NCBI GenBank assembly: GCA_008711295.1
Contig: VUYV01000401.1
Coordinates: 471,916 to 535,915, forward strand
Source of the DNA: Anarhynchus alexandrinus
Lineage: Eukaryota > Chordata > Aves > Charadriiformes > Charadriidae
Direction: 5' to 3'
Length of the DNA: 64,000 nt
Shown here: positions 1 through 12,280 of the stretch, piece by piece
Layout: every line of letters starts with the position of its first letter
Numbering within the stretch: position 1 is the stretch's first letter
Notes under the pieces: model-generated
Seen by the model: the letters and a program-made list of their open reading frames with translations, nothing else
The model's database searches: none
Told to the model about the DNA's origin: nothing
Position numbers and translations under genes: made by a program

Positions 1-703
1 CATGGTCAGCGCAACTGTAACTGTGGAAAATTATCATCAGCAAACCTTGACCTGTAGGTGACATTGTCAATACATATCATTAAAACCCCTTAAGTTTGCA
101 GAACTAAGGAAGTAGCGTCATATAAAATGAGATAATGAGAATAGGAATTTGTTCAACACAACAGTCAAGCACAGATAAACCATAAAAGGCAAAATTAAGG
201 AATTAATTCATAATTGGAATATAAACTGTTCTTGAGCGCAACACACATGCCACACAGGCATAGGAAGTGCTGTCACTGGTTGATTAAAAGAAGAGAGTAC
301 AAGCCTCTTGCTGTGGACTCAGACTCACTGTCAGCTGCCCTGTGGACCACTAACCTGCTCATCAGTGGGGGCACCCATGATGACAACAACTGTAAAGACC
401 TAAGTTGTCTTGGTGCGGCTGCAGTGTGGTGAGAATTTTTTTGAGAAATAATCAGGGAGGTGGCTTGTAGATAGGAGCAGGAATGTCCATAGCATTTTCA
501 CCTCTGATTTGGGACCAAGGCTCTGTGTGTGTGAGAGAGAGAGACAATTTTCTAACTAAACTGTTTAGCTTGAATAAACATATTAGTGAATCTTGTCTTG
601 ACTAGCCTAGAATCCAATGAACCTTCAATGCTTCAATACAGTGGCACGTCATAGTCTGTCTGTAACATGTGTGGCTCTTTGTGAATATATGCATATATGT
701 GGT
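1..703. other. AT-rich unique sequence, nothing recognised
   Basis: No repeat family, RNA gene or convincing exon is visible. Short open frames exist, for example at 214-432, but they have no splice context or family resemblance. A short GA run lies near 533-545. The stretch ends where the LTR starting TGTACTGG begins. Confidence 0.5.
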
Positions 704-1816
704 TGTACTGGGTTTACAAGGCAAGGTTTTGACCCTGGGTGGGGGGATGCAGGAGTGGAAGAGGCCAGCATCTGCCCTGTGTGGCACAGAGCCAGTTCCA
801 GCTGAGTCCCACAGACCTGCCATGGCACAGCTGAGACCATCAGTGAAGCTGCCGGTGCCTCTGTGAAAACTTTAAGAAAGAGTAAAAATGTGTGTGTGAG
901 TAAAAAGAGTCTGAGAGGGAAGAGTGATAATTATGTGAGAGAAAGAACCCTGCAGACACCAAGGTGAGAGGAGGAGGAGGGGGAGGAGGTGTTCTAGAGG
1001 CCAGAGCAAAGATTCCTCTGCAGCCCATGGAGGAGACCATGGTGGAACAGGTATTACCCTGCAGCCCATGGAGGAGCACACAGGAGCAGATGTCTGCACT
1101 GCAGCCTGTAGAGGACCCTATGCTGCAACAAGTGGACATACCATAAAGGAAGTTGCAGCCAATGGAGAGCTCATGCAGAAGCAGGCTTCTGGCAGGAGCT
1201 GCAGCCCATGGAGAGGAGTCCATGCAGGAGGAGATTTTCTGGCAGAAGCTATGGCCCATGGGGCACTCACAGTGGAGCATTCCATTCCCAATGGACTGTA
1301 CCCCATAGAAAGAAGCAATATGGGAGCAGTTATTGAAGAACAGCGAAATGTAGGAAGGACCCATGCTGGAGCTGTTTCTGAAGGACTTTGTCCTATGGGA
1401 GGGACCACATCCTGGAGCAGGGGAGAATTGTGAGGAGGAAGGAGCAGCTGACAGGGTCCGTTATGGACTAACAGCAACCCCCATTTCCCATACCCACTGT
1501 CATATTTGGTGGGAAGAAAGTAGAAGAGTCAGAAATGAAGGAAAGAAGTTGAGCCTGGGCAAAAAACAGGAGGGAGGTGTTTTTATTTTTTTTGCTTCAC
1601 ACCATCCTACTCTGTTTTTAATTGACAACAAATTAAAATTATTTTCCCCAAGTCAAGTCTGTTTTGCCCATGACGGTAATCGGTGAGTGATCACCCTTTC
1701 TTTTTCTTGATCCATAAGCTTAACCGTCTTATTTTCTTCTGCTGCCATGTTGAGGAGGGGGAGTGCAAGAGTGGCTGGGAGGGGGTCTGGCAGCCAACCA
1801 AGTTCAACCCACTGCA
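704..1816 (+). mobile_element. Solo LTR of an avian endogenous retrovirus (ERVL-like), ~1.1 kb
   Basis: The block starts TGTACTGGGTTT and ends AACCCACTGCA, the TG...CA layout of an LTR. It resembles a long avian LTR family I know from bird genomes. The middle (about 1015-1400) consists of imperfect subunits built around GCAGCCCATGGAGGAG, spaced roughly 40-60 bp apart. The 3' part holds the family's AAATTAAAATTATTTTCCCC segment followed by GTCTGTTTTGCCC. No gag, pol or env sequence adjoins it, so it is a solo LTR. The flanking 5-mers (GTGGT and AGATC) do not match, so the target duplication has decayed or an edge is slightly off. The open frames inside it, including a 174-codon antisense one, are by-products of the subunits. 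The family assignment rests on memory of the consensus. Confidence 0.7.
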
Positions 1817-2525
1817 AGATCAAGCCTGAAGTGTTTTGCACCAATAACTCTCAAGTCTGTATTGTTCTTTTTCTAGAGTTTCCCTTGACTCTGCTTCTCA
1901 GCTTTCAGGGTTTAGTGTCATGTTTTTCTTATCTTTTTCAAATGTGTTTTGCTGTCTGGAGTTGAGTTTACTGAGCAGTAGAAAGGGATTGAAATGAATA
2001 ATTGCCTTGTTTGAAGAATAAAAATACGGATGTAAATAGAAATAAAAATTAGTGTATGTTTGATTGATAATCAAAATGAACACAGAGGTAGGAAACTGAG
2101 TTTACATCAGCTTCAAAGGCAGTTAAGATCCCAGGCATTATATGAGCATTTGATTAAGTCAGCATAGTCCTTCTGGAAGTACTTCTGTAACCGGGGCAAG
2201 GGAGAAGACTGTACACAGAGTTCCCCTGAAACTGTCTGGTGGAGTGGGAGGTGGGTCCATCACCTACAGATTCATTCTTCTTCAAACACTTCTTAGTCAC
2301 AGGTAGTCAGCCTAAGGCCAAAGCAATCTCCCTTTGTTCCTTGCCTGCTTCGAACAGACCCACAGAGGCATCTCCTGCAGGCAGACCAACTGAAGAGCAC
2401 ACCACTGAGAGACATTTCTTCATCACTGGCAAGCTGTATTCTTTTCTGAAGAGAAGCCCATGATGCTCAGGGCAAATGTGTTCCTTTGGTTCTTCCCAGA
2501 GTACTCTCTGAGCTCTTTTCTGTAC
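1817..2525. other. Unique sequence, nothing recognised
   Basis: AT-rich DNA between an LTR and a microsatellite. No splice-flanked open frame or repeat family stands out. Confidence 0.45.
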
Positions 2526-2527
2526 AT

Positions 2528-2592
2528 ATATATTACATATTACATATTACATATTACATATTACATATTACATATTACATATTACATATTAT
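2528..2592. repeat. (ATTACAT)n heptamer microsatellite
   Basis: About nine perfect tandem copies of the 7-bp unit ATTACAT, degrading at the right end into TATTATATTATATG. It directly abuts the LTR that starts at 2602. The LTR may have inserted into or beside an already TA-rich tract. Confidence 0.95.
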
Positions 2593-2601
2593 ATTATATG
2601 C

Positions 2602-2971
2602 TGTCATGGTTTTGGCCTCAGCTGGTAACAAAGAACCATGCAGCCGCTTGCTCAACCCCCACAGTTGTGGGGGAAAATCAGAAGAAAAAGGCAAAACTTG
2701 TGGGTCGGGATAAAGGCAGTTTAACAGAACAGCAAAGGAAAGATGAAAACAACTACTCCACCACTGACAGAGGAATGTGCAAACGCGATTACCATACCGC
2801 CGCTCACCAACCAGACCCGGACCGCCCCAGCCCGCTCTGAGCGGCCGCTTCCCGCCCCCTCCCCCAGCCAGCTCCCCCTAGAGCCCTGGCATGGCTCACA
2901 TGGCATGGAATACTTGTGTGCCCTGCCGGCTCCTTGGGGGAATTAACCCTATCCCTGCCGGAACCAGGACA
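2602..2971 (-). mobile_element. Solo LTR of an avian endogenous retrovirus, minus orientation, 370 bp
   Basis: Read on the minus strand it begins TGTCCTGGTTCCGGCAGGG and ends GGCCAAAACCATGACA. These are the termini of a common avian LTR family. A minus-strand TTAAACTGCCTTTATC segment matches the family's region near the polyadenylation site. The flanking pentamers TATGC (2597-2601) and TATGT (2972-2976) differ at one base and look like a slightly decayed target duplication. The internal part near 2800-2880 is unusually GC-rich for this window. No retroviral genes flank it. Confidence 0.8.
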
Positions 2972-4895
2972 TATGTATTTTCTATATGTATTTTACTCTA
3001 TACAGGAATGCTTTAGGACAGATTGGGAATGCCTGAATTAAACTGTGAACAAATAAGACTGGCTTGGATACAGGAAGAGATAGAAAGTATCTTCCAAGCA
3101 TAGAAAAGATGCCAAGGTATCAAACAGAAAGTACCACAGTGAATTAGGGCAGGTACATTTTAGGAATTTTTCTTTTTCATTTTACAAAATGTTAATCTCG
3201 ATTTTATTCTGAGATGGAGATTTTTTTCTGTTTGTTGATAAAAGTGACCCTTGCTACATTACCCTGTTAAGCACAATATGCTTTGCTTTTCAGTCACTGT
3301 AAAGTTAGGAGTTGGAGTATTTATAGCGAAGTAGACATCTGAGTGCTTAAGAGCAGCAGGGTGTCTGGGGTGTATGAGGCAATTGTTTCAGAGACTAAGA
3401 GAGTTGGCCTCAGTTCTGGAAACAACAGACAGGTTATGTTCACACTAGGAGCTTCTGTGATTTAAGTATACTTCCTGAAGATCGCTGATTGTCCGGAAAG
3501 ACTCTGGACCATGTTGTGAGATACTAGTGGAGGAATACATGGTAGTAGTAACAAAGAGAGGTTGTAATTTAAAAGATAGACCACACTGAAATGATTAGAG
3601 AAGTTAGATGTAAAAGGACGATAGGACACATGCTGAACAAGCACCTCAAATAACAGGAATACTACCAGTTTTCTATATATTATGCTGAAGTTTATTCTGA
3701 CAATCTAGGTAACGTTAAACCACAAACAAAAATATGTGATGGACCACTACTAGATTAAAAATGTAGATACCTACTGTTTATGCAATGTAAACAGAAGAAG
3801 ACCGATTAGATTTAGGATGATGTGCTCCTTTCAATACACTATTATTAACATCTTTTCCAGAGTTAGATAGTCTTAGAAACCTATAAATTAATATTTGTGG
3901 TAGGCAGTATCTAAAAAAAGTTAATACATATCTTAAAGGAAAATGACTTCAGAAAGTCTGACCTATATGAGTCAGAAAACTGAATTTAAACAACCAAAAG
4001 AAACAATGACTAAAGGACATGTGAACAGTGTAATCAGGTCAATGAGAATTTTAAAAATTAGAGTCTTATGAGATGCACTTTTCTTACCCCTTCCATCTTA
4101 CTCTACTCACTTCTCTTTGTACAACAGGGATTTTTCCATATTTTCCAGACATCATGTCTCTCTTCACCCATTGTCAGATGACTATTGGAGCACCAAAAAA
4201 AATGCCACACCAAAAACCTCAGTCTCTCTAAAACTAGTTTCTAAGGAAAGCTGGTGGCTTTGACTGAAAAACTAACACCAGTCTACAAGGTCATCTGATC
4301 CTCAACTGTCTAGAAACTCTGTTTTTTGTAAGACAATGCAGTCCACAGATTTCCTTTCTTTCCTTCTGGTGACAACATATTTTCAGGATTTTCTGTGTTA
4401 TCAACATTTAACCCCCACACACTTGTGGTTTTGGATCTAACCCCAGTTCTTTTCTAACTCAGTCAGCAGTTCATTAAGAGAGCAATTAATTGAAGTATCA
4501 CAAGCACAGTGTGACAAACATCATTTTTTTTACAGGATCAGTTATTTCATGGTGCGTATGCTACAAAGCAACTCATATTATTTTACATGCTTTGCACTGA
4601 AAAAGCAAGCAAACAAATAATAATAATAATGAAAAAGCATGCACACACTCTCCAGAAATTTTTTTAGGGCCATAGGAAGACTATACGGGGGCCAGAAAAA
4701 TACCAAGATAAGTGGTATGCATAGCATGGACTCAGTCTGTTCCAACTTCACCTCAAGCTTATTTTATTTAGAAGCATAGTCATACACTGCCTGCTTAGCC
4801 TCCAATCATTGTCTCCTAAACAGCTACTTCTTTAAAGATGATTCTGCCTCCAGGTAAGTTATGAAAGGAAATCCTATAGACTATTTTTTTGCCCA
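2972..4895. other. AT-rich unique sequence, nothing recognised
   Basis: No repeat family, RNA gene or credible exon was seen. The splice-like signals near 3300 and 4530 lead into frames that stop quickly. Confidence 0.45.
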
Positions 4896-5910
4896 TGGTT
4901 TCAGCAGGGTGCATGGGATTATTCCTCCCCAGGTGCAGAACCCTACACTTGCCCTTGTTGAACTTCATCAGGTTCCTCTCTGCCCGATTCTCTAGCTTGT
5001 CCAGGTCTCTCTGGATGTCAGCACAGGCTTCTGCTGTGTCAGTCACTCCTCCCAGTTTTGTGTCATCAGCAAACTTGCTGAGGGTACACTCTGTCCCCTC
5101 ATCCAGGTCATCGATGAATATGTTGAACAAGACTGGACCCAGTACAGACCCCTGGGGAACACCGCTAGTTACAGGCCTCCAGCTGGAATCTGCACCACTG
5201 ATCACAATCCTCTAAGCTCTGCCATTCAGCCAGTTCTTGATCCACCTCACTGTCCACTCATCTAACCCACACTTCCTAAGCTTACCTATGAGGATGTTAT
5301 GGGAGACAGTGTCAAGAGCCTTGCTGAAGTTGAGGCAGACAATGTTCACTGCTCTCACCTTATCCACGCAGTCAGTCATGCCATCATAGAAGGCTACCAG
5401 ATTTGTCAAGCATGATTTCCCATGCTGACCAGTCTTGATAACTTTCTTTTCCTCTACTTACTTAGAGATGACATCCAAAATGTGCTGTTCCATCACCTTT
5501 CCAGGGATGGAGGTAAGGCTGACTGGCCCGTAGTTTCCTGGGTCCTCCTTCTTGCCTTTTTTGAAGAGTGGTGTGACCTTAGCTTTCCTCTAGTCCTCAG
5601 GCCCCTATTCTGTTCTCCATGACATTTCAAAGATGATGGAGAGCTGCTTAGCAATGACATCTGCCAGCTCCCTTAGCACTTGTGGGTGCACCCTATCAGG
5701 GCTCATGGATTTGTGGGTGTCAAGTTTGCCTAAATGATCTCTAACCCGATCCTCCTCGATCAAGGGAGAGTCTTCCTTTCTCCAGGCTCTCTCTATTACC
5801 TCCAGGGTCTGGGATTCCTGAGGGCTGGCCTTAGCAGTAAAGACTGCAGCAAAGAAGGCATTCAGTAACTCCACCTTCTCTGCATCCTCCTCAGGATAGA
5901 TGAAGTTTAG
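4896..5910 (-). mobile_element. CR1 LINE fragment, reverse transcriptase region
   Basis: Minus-strand translation gives successive pieces of a CR1 ORF2 reverse transcriptase in three disrupted segments (about 5874-5605, 5409-5212 and 5205-4840). Recognisable boxes are [16 protein letters not shown] and [11 protein letters not shown], so the catalytic FADD box survives. Downstream comes the [16 protein letters not shown] segment typical of CR1. Frame breaks between segments show that it is dead. No CR1 3' terminal octamers are seen at the left end, so the 3' UTR is absent. The sequence differs clearly from the CR1 copies at 47 and 55 kb, which suggests another subfamily. Confidence 0.9.
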
Positions 5911-7561
5911 GATTTACTATCTATGGCATAGACCAACTTAAAAAGCTAACTACTGAGCCATCAAAAAAAAAGTTGTGATGCTTTTACATTGAGAGACATT
6001 TCCAACACAATACTAACATCTGTGTTATTTCAGCCAATGCCTATGCAAAATTATATTCAAACGCAGCTTTATTTGAAAATGGGGGAGGAGGAAGGAAGCA
6101 GAGGAAGGAAACCCAAGCTATTAGCAACTCCTGGCAACTGTAGCTAAACACTAGGTTAATTGTGTTTAGGGTGTAACCAAATGCAATGGACTTTGTGAAT
6201 CAAGGGATTTCTCCTTCTTGGTCTGTTAGATGGAGATTCCTGCTGTTCCTGATTACAGATTCAACCAGTAAGGATGCTGAACGTGAAATCCAAAGGTGCA
6301 AATACACACACACATGTCACGCATATGGCAGGACACACAGATCAACACAGAAAGCGGCACCCTTATATGCATCCATACAAACACCGACAATACTTGCACA
6401 TACATGAACAACGCAGGCAGCCAGAACCTGCTTCTTGTCTCTAGTTGATCAGGACTGACTTCACTATACACACACATCCTCCCTCTCTCACTTCACATGC
6501 ATGGTGACTCTCATTGGTTTCTCAAATACTGACATGGACTTTCATCACAATAACGGGCTCAGATCTGGGGTATTTCCAAATACCAGTGTCCTTCTACTGC
6601 CAAGCAGTTCAGCTCAAAGTTCACATGTACATGCGCTCACACGCAGAGCTTAGAGATAGCATTGATATATGTAAATTAAAAAGGAGACAAAGGCACAAAG
6701 CCCAGGCAGACAGGCACATTGAGCATCAGCCTGTTTACACACAACTGACCTTTTTATCCTTCTCCTCTCCATTGCTCTTTCCCCCACTCACCTGCAGTAT
6801 TCTCTTTCTCCCTTGTCTCCCATCAAAAAAACTACCGACCTCTCATTGCTTTTCCCCATTTGTCCCAGCGTTGCTTACACCCATACTCAAATTTGGTGTT
6901 TCTGATACAGTTACCTAGGTAATCTCAGCCTTCCCTGTATTACTGATGCAGTTACCTAGGCAGCGTTTATATTGCAATACTCAGATTCCCAATACTCACC
7001 TTCAATTACCTGTGAATTTTGCACAGTTCTCATGTAACTCCCCATAACCATCTGGGGAAACCACTCATTTCTCACAGCACTTTTGCCGGCTTGACACTTG
7101 GGTTATTCATTAAATCTAGCAACTTCTCCCATCACATACAGTAGTTTCTTGTGTTTTGTTTAGTTAGGCAAACCTCCAGCCAGGGCTCAGTGATCTGCAC
7201 GCATAGTTTAAAACTTTTTAACTTGGTCTTTGAGGTCCACTGCAACTTACTTCATACCATCATCTTTTCAATGATGTTCATAGAAATCTTAACTAAATAA
7301 GAGATGAACATGGTTAATCCAAAGTGACAACAATGTTAGTCTCATAATGTCTCTTCACATCAATTTCTGCTACATATTTTCTTACTTTAATAAATACAAT
7401 TGGGGTTTTTTTTGTATTTTTATCTCCTCCATTAAGCACAAAATGATAAGAAGAGTATTATGCTGAAAACAAACAACTAATATTAGATATCCACATATCC
7501 ACTAATTTTGCTGCAGCTTCAGTTTCAATTCAACACTCACAGTGCAGTATAAATCCCTATG
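5911..7561. other. Unique sequence with a CA-rich stretch
   Basis: AT-rich, with a CA-rich imperfect tract near 6303-6480. A 38-bp splice-flanked segment at 6230-6267 (+) is open but too short to call. A small repeated motif ending CAGTTACCTAGG occurs near 6907-6918 and 6949-6960. No gene is recognised. Confidence 0.4.
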
Positions 7562-7713
7562 TTACTGCTTATATGTAGGAGGAAATTCATTCTCCTGCAA
7601 GAATTGCAATAAAAAATCCTGTCCAATTCCACCTGCAGTTGCAGGTGAACTGGTTTGAATCTGTAATGGATGTAAATGCCAAACAGTAGCAGGGTAACTG
7701 CTTGCAGTCTTAC
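7562..7713 (-). CDS. Candidate terminal coding exon, gene unknown
   Basis: On the minus strand a pyrimidine-rich stretch ending CATTTTAG is a reasonable acceptor at 7714-7715. It is followed by 2 bases and then 49 open codons up to a TAA at 7564-7562. The peptide ends GIGQDFLLQFLQENEFPP plus five more residues, and its composition looks like protein. It lies on the same strand as the candidate exons near 30-31 kb, so it could be a last exon of the same transcript, but nothing links them directly. The junction also reads as a good donor (GTAAGACTG), so the splice role is ambiguous. No family is recognised. Chance open frames of this size occur in AT-rich DNA. Confidence 0.35.
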
Positions 7714-9878
7714 CTAAAATGTGCCAAAGATGAGAGGGAAACTGGCATAAACATAAATGTCTACAAAGAATCTTTTGTACTGTTACTGTCCATAACAATA
7801 TGTCCTATGTACCTATTACCTTAGGATCTCTAGGGTTAATGTACAAGTGACTTCAATCAATCTAAAAAAATCTTAATTCAGATTCATAAAAATTCTAGGA
7901 AAATTCAGAAATGGATCCAGAATTTGAAGTGATACCACCTCTAAATACCATCGGTTATTGTCAGGTATATTGTTTGCTCTTGTGCTATGGAGACATGCCC
8001 ACTAGGAACTAAAAGAATATCAGAATCTTCTTTTCTACACAGGTCAGAAAGCAGACAGATGATCTTTTCTCACTCTCAACTCATGCTAGATTCAGGCTGG
8101 TAATTCAAAACTAGACTTTGTGTGCTATCATTTTTCCTGAAGCCATGTAAACACTTAGAACTAGTATGCATAAGGGTAATTAAAAGTCCCTCACGTACAA
8201 TGTTTTGGAGTCTCTCTGTGCTGTAAGCAAAATTTGTTGTCAATTTACTATTTGAACTGTATCACAACAGAGTGAAAACCCATCAAAGATTTTAATTATT
8301 GTAGGAAGGGGGGAAATTCTGTTGCATGCTGCAAGAAGTTCTAAAATATTTAAAACTGCTGTTTCACTTACATTTATGAACATATTAGTCCATTTTCCTT
8401 GTCAGTTCTGTTTGGCTGCTGTTGAATGATGTGGGATTTCTGCATTTTGAATTCTAAAGGTGTCAATGCTGTGCACATAGCTGAACAGGTGACATGAGTT
8501 GCTTAATTATTGAAAAATATAGATGTGAGAAACAAAAGAAAGGGAATAACAGCATGGAAGCCCAAAGGAGTTATAAAACAACCAATTTAAAGCAGGCTTG
8601 CCATTGGTCAGACTCTTTGGATTGTGTTGTTCATTCTTGCTACAGCAATTTTACTGCAATCTGAAAGATCTAAAAGCATAATAGCCTGTAAAAATATGTT
8701 CAGTGGCCAGAGGGTAAGAAAGAACTGGAAACAAAGTGATGTAATTACTATGTAAAAAGGTCAATTTTCCTACACTTAAAAAGCATATAAAATAAAGCAG
8801 TTACTGCTTTATTATTACTTCAGCAGCATGTAGTTACTTCTGCTTTATATATCTTTCAGAGGGAGCTTTGCATGTGGAAGAAATAAAGCAGTTCACATTA
8901 AAGCTAAACATCTGTAGGTATCTGCACAGATTTAACCTTACAAATTTATTCATAATAAATTCGGTACACTATTCCCTGAGAAAGTATTTAAAATTAATAT
9001 CCTCTAATCCTGTAATGTACTTTGTATAGTACATTGTTTTAGTCATATTAAATAGTCCATGTTCATTACCAAAAAAATTTCAAAATTACAATTTGCTTTG
9101 TAAGCATAAGTCTTTTGCCTGTACTCCCGTATTGGAAATATAAAGGACCAGAATTGGAGCGGATGCAGTGTCTACTGATACTGAATTTTCCAAAACATTG
9201 GACACTTAGATCCAGAGTTTTCAGGCTTTACCCAGTTACTCAGGCAATTTAATATCATGGATTCTTCCCCAGAAAATGACTGTGGGTTGATTTACAAAGA
9301 CCACGCTTGAAACTCATGCTGAGCCATGCTGAACTGTTCAGCCATTTTAGGGAATACGTTATGGACTTCATACATTTGTTTGTGATGGCTTTTTGTACAA
9401 AATGAGCCAATGAAAGATGGCTGAAGAGGAAGCCAGCAGGAAAGGAAGAAAAACAAGCAAACAAACAAAAACCCCAGCCACATGAACAGACAAACACTGT
9501 GTAAAGAAGAAACATTTCAGAGCTAGTTCTTCCTATACAGTTGTTAATGCTGAGAAGAAAGAGACCACAGGAATTCTCAAGCATTAGAGAAGAGCAAGGC
9601 TGCAGGCTGGTCAGGAGGAGACAAGGAAGGGCTTTGAAGGGGTCAGAGATTGCCCAGAGATAGCAAGCTGGGGTAGTCTGAACAAAGCCAGGGAAAGGGG
9701 GTAGAGAATGTAGCAACAAAAAGGCTGTCTTTCTTCTAGGCACAAACAAGTGTAAACTAAATCATAAGGGATCTTGAAAAGGAAATTTTTGAGAAGGAAA
9801 AGTTTCAGGAGAAATGAAGATGTAGGCATGTGGGTTTCTTACTTTCACCTTCTGCTTCTGTGTTTTGCACTTTTACAG
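7714..9878. other. AT-rich unique sequence
   Basis: Contains a long minus-strand open frame (9255-9749) on the pyrimidine-rich strand. I attribute it to base composition rather than coding. No repeat family or RNA gene is recognised. Confidence 0.45.
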
Positions 9879-9930
9879 TTGTATATCAAGGGCCTCGAGG
9901 ATGCTCATGGTCAAACCCCACTTCCTATCA
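9879..9930 (+). other. Splice-flanked 52-bp segment, possible non-coding or coding exon
   Basis: Preceded by a strong pyrimidine tract ending TTTTACAG and followed by a near-perfect donor GTAAGTTC. All three frames are open over 52 bp, so the frame is undetermined. There is no family resemblance. It could equally be an exon of a long non-coding RNA or a chance pairing of signals. Confidence 0.15.
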
Positions 9931-10042
9931 GTAAGTTCACTCCTTTTACCCTTGTGAGGAATGCAATCCTCCTGTTTGAACTGACTGAACTTCGGTCCAG
10001 GCAGATGCTCAGCAAGTAGGCCTAACCGAAGTAGTCCTATTG

Positions 10043-10552
10043 TGTGAGGCTGTCAGTGAGAACACAGCACCAAAACAAACAAAAAAATGGTTTGGCTGGA
10101 GACTGGGCTGGTAAGTGGCCAAAACTACATGAATACAGCAGAAATTTGACTACAAGTCAACCACTTTATGCTATAAATACCTGCAGCCATCAGGGCCCGT
10201 TGAGCTCTCCCTCCTTAGCAGCTGGCTTTGCAGCAGTGATCTCCCCTTGAGTAGTGACACCTCTCAAGGTTACCCCTCAAGACTGAGAGATCCCTTACCT
10301 GACAGCAGACATTGGTGGGTTGGTAAGTGACATTTTTTGCATTCATGTAACATTTAAGATATGTCTAGTAAGCTTATGCAATAAACTTTTTAACCCATAC
10401 TAACTTTAAGTGTCATAAATAGTAGAGTATTGACTGCCAATCCATCTGTACTTATTAAATATTTTATATACTTAGATTTACTGATTAGAACTCAATAAAT
10501 TAACTACTAGATCAGATCTGTCTGAGTGATTTCTGACTCTTCTCCTGCGACA
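10043..10552 (+). mobile_element. Probable endogenous retrovirus LTR, plus orientation
   Basis: A block starting TGTGAGGCTGTC contains a TATAAATACC promoter-like motif near 10172, a GC-richer transcribed part around 10190-10320, and two polyadenylation-like signals (CAATAAAC near 10380 and CAATAAATT near 10494). This order of TATA box, body and AATAAA fits an LTR, and the wording resembles avian ERV LTRs I have seen. Both edges are uncertain and no target duplication was found. No retroviral genes adjoin. Confidence 0.45.
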
Positions 10553-11544
10553 ACTGTACAAAGTCATCACTAAAAGGATGAACCTGCAGTAGTGGGACAT
10601 ATTGGAAGGACTTCCAGAGTGTGATGTAGAGACCACAGAAATATGAAAATGTAGAAAAAAACCCAAATAAAACTACACATGCACCTTTCACAATTTTCAG
10701 GGAGAATGTAAATACATCAAGGGGCCAGACAACTGCTTCCTGCTTTCATAGCCTGGCTATGTCTAATCTAAGAGAAAATTACTGTTCTTGGTCATATTTT
10801 CATTAACCACGATATACTTTCCTCCCAGTTTAGATCAAGCCCTCTCTATTTTCTTGTCCAGGTCTTCCAACGACTCTTAACCTGCTGAACAGCTGGTATT
10901 GCACAGCCAGTATGAGAAGGAAAATGATAGAAAGGCTATTACAGCAGTATCATAATTTTTCTTTTCCAGCCAGAATAATCTAAGAAAAACAATGACTATA
11001 ATTGCTAGCTATCCCATCCCTTTCTATGCTCACCTATTTCTACTTGGAGAATATAAACCTGCACAATTATCAACCTGCATCAATCCCTCAAAACTAGACT
11101 CCTGTTTTAAACCAAAAGCTTACTTGGAAACCTTCTTGACTGATTGGCCTTACCAGTACAGTAAACTCTATCCTCTGTCACAGTTAGAAATCTTACTAGA
11201 TTTCTTTTGCTAGAACTTATAGAAAGCAATGTTTGCAGAATGATGTTGGAGGGATAAAAGTAGTCTGAATTTCTTTTTAGAGACTAATGTTAGAATATGA
11301 ACTCAAGAACGAAGTATAAAATCTTTATATATCTTTTGGTTTTATATCATTTGGATTTCTTTTTAACACATTACTTCAGACACTGTAAAATCTAAAGAAC
11401 AAGAAACAGTGTAATTTGTCTCCTTTTAGCCAAGGAAGCTAAAACGGTACTTGGGAAAGGTTTGACTCAAACATAAGTACAGGAATTGCACTAGACACAC
11501 ATGAATGTCTATCTACTGTTCCCAGCAGCTTCTTACATTATCGT
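10553..11544. other. AT-rich unique sequence, nothing recognised
   Basis: No recognisable repeat, RNA gene or convincing exon. Confidence 0.45.
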
Positions 11545-12280
11545 TGTGGGTTAGCCTTGGGAAGCAGCTGAACTCTCACCCTGCTGCTCATTCCACCCCG
11601 AGAAACAGGGGAAGGAAATAGTGAAAACTGGAGAAAGAAAGCTTATGGGAGCTTGTTTACCAATTAGCATCATGCACGAAACACACTTGACTTGGGGAAA
11701 TTAAGTTAATTTGTTGTCAATTGAAATAGATTCAGGTAGTGAGAAACAAACAAAAAAAAGACAAATTTTAAAACAACTTTCTGCCCTTTCCTGGGCTCAA
11801 CTTCACTCTTCTGTGTTCCCCGAGTCGTGTAGGAGGTGCAGGCTGTGGTCAGTAAGCAGCGGTTCCTCTCTGCTGCTCCTTCCTTCTCACCGTTTTCCTC
11901 TGCTCTGGTGTTGCCTCTCCACTGGCTGCAGGACCTTCGGGAATATCCCCCTCCTCTGGCATAGGGTCTTTCACAGACTGCAGCATGGGTATCTTCTCCA
12001 CCATGGAGCACCTCCTCATCTGACCCTGGTGTCCCAGAAGAGTGCTGTTTCTTTTTTTTCCCCTCCTTCTCTGCCTGTCCAACATTTTTTTCCCTTTCTT
12101 AAATACGCTTTCCCAGAACTGCCACCATCTTGGCCCAGGGGGTCAGCCATGCCCTGCATTGGGTGGGTTGGAGTCGGCTGGAACCATATGTCTGGCATGG
12201 GGCAGTCCTGGCCTCTCCTCACAGAGGCCACCCTGCAACCACCCGGTGCCAGTACCTGGGCACCTGCACCTTATACAGTT
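11545..12280 (-). mobile_element. Solo LTR, shorter relative of the 704-1816 element, minus orientation
   Basis: The left edge TGTGGGTTAGCCTTGGG is the reverse complement of the family's 3' end. It is followed by CACTTGACTTGGGGAAATTAA and GGGCTCAACTTCACTC, which mirror segments of the LTR at 704-1816. Only a few of the internal subunits remain, for example a form of CACTGGCTGCAGGACC near 11921. The right part, to about 12280, is diverged and its edge is approximate. A 221-codon plus-strand open frame across it (11711-12376) is antisense to the LTR and is not a gene. Confidence 0.65.

Noticed and set aside
840..1364. 174-codon minus-strand open frame
   Set aside because: It is antisense to the subunit array of the LTR at 704-1816. 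Its length reflects the repeated GC-rich units.
6230..6267. 38-bp plus-strand segment between strong splice signals
   Set aside because: Too short to judge, two frames open, and no neighbour exon found. Kept only as a remark.
9255..9749. 164-codon minus-strand open frame with hydrophobic stretches
   Set aside because: The minus strand is pyrimidine-rich here, which removes stop codons and yields Phe/Leu/Ser-rich translations. No splice or family evidence.
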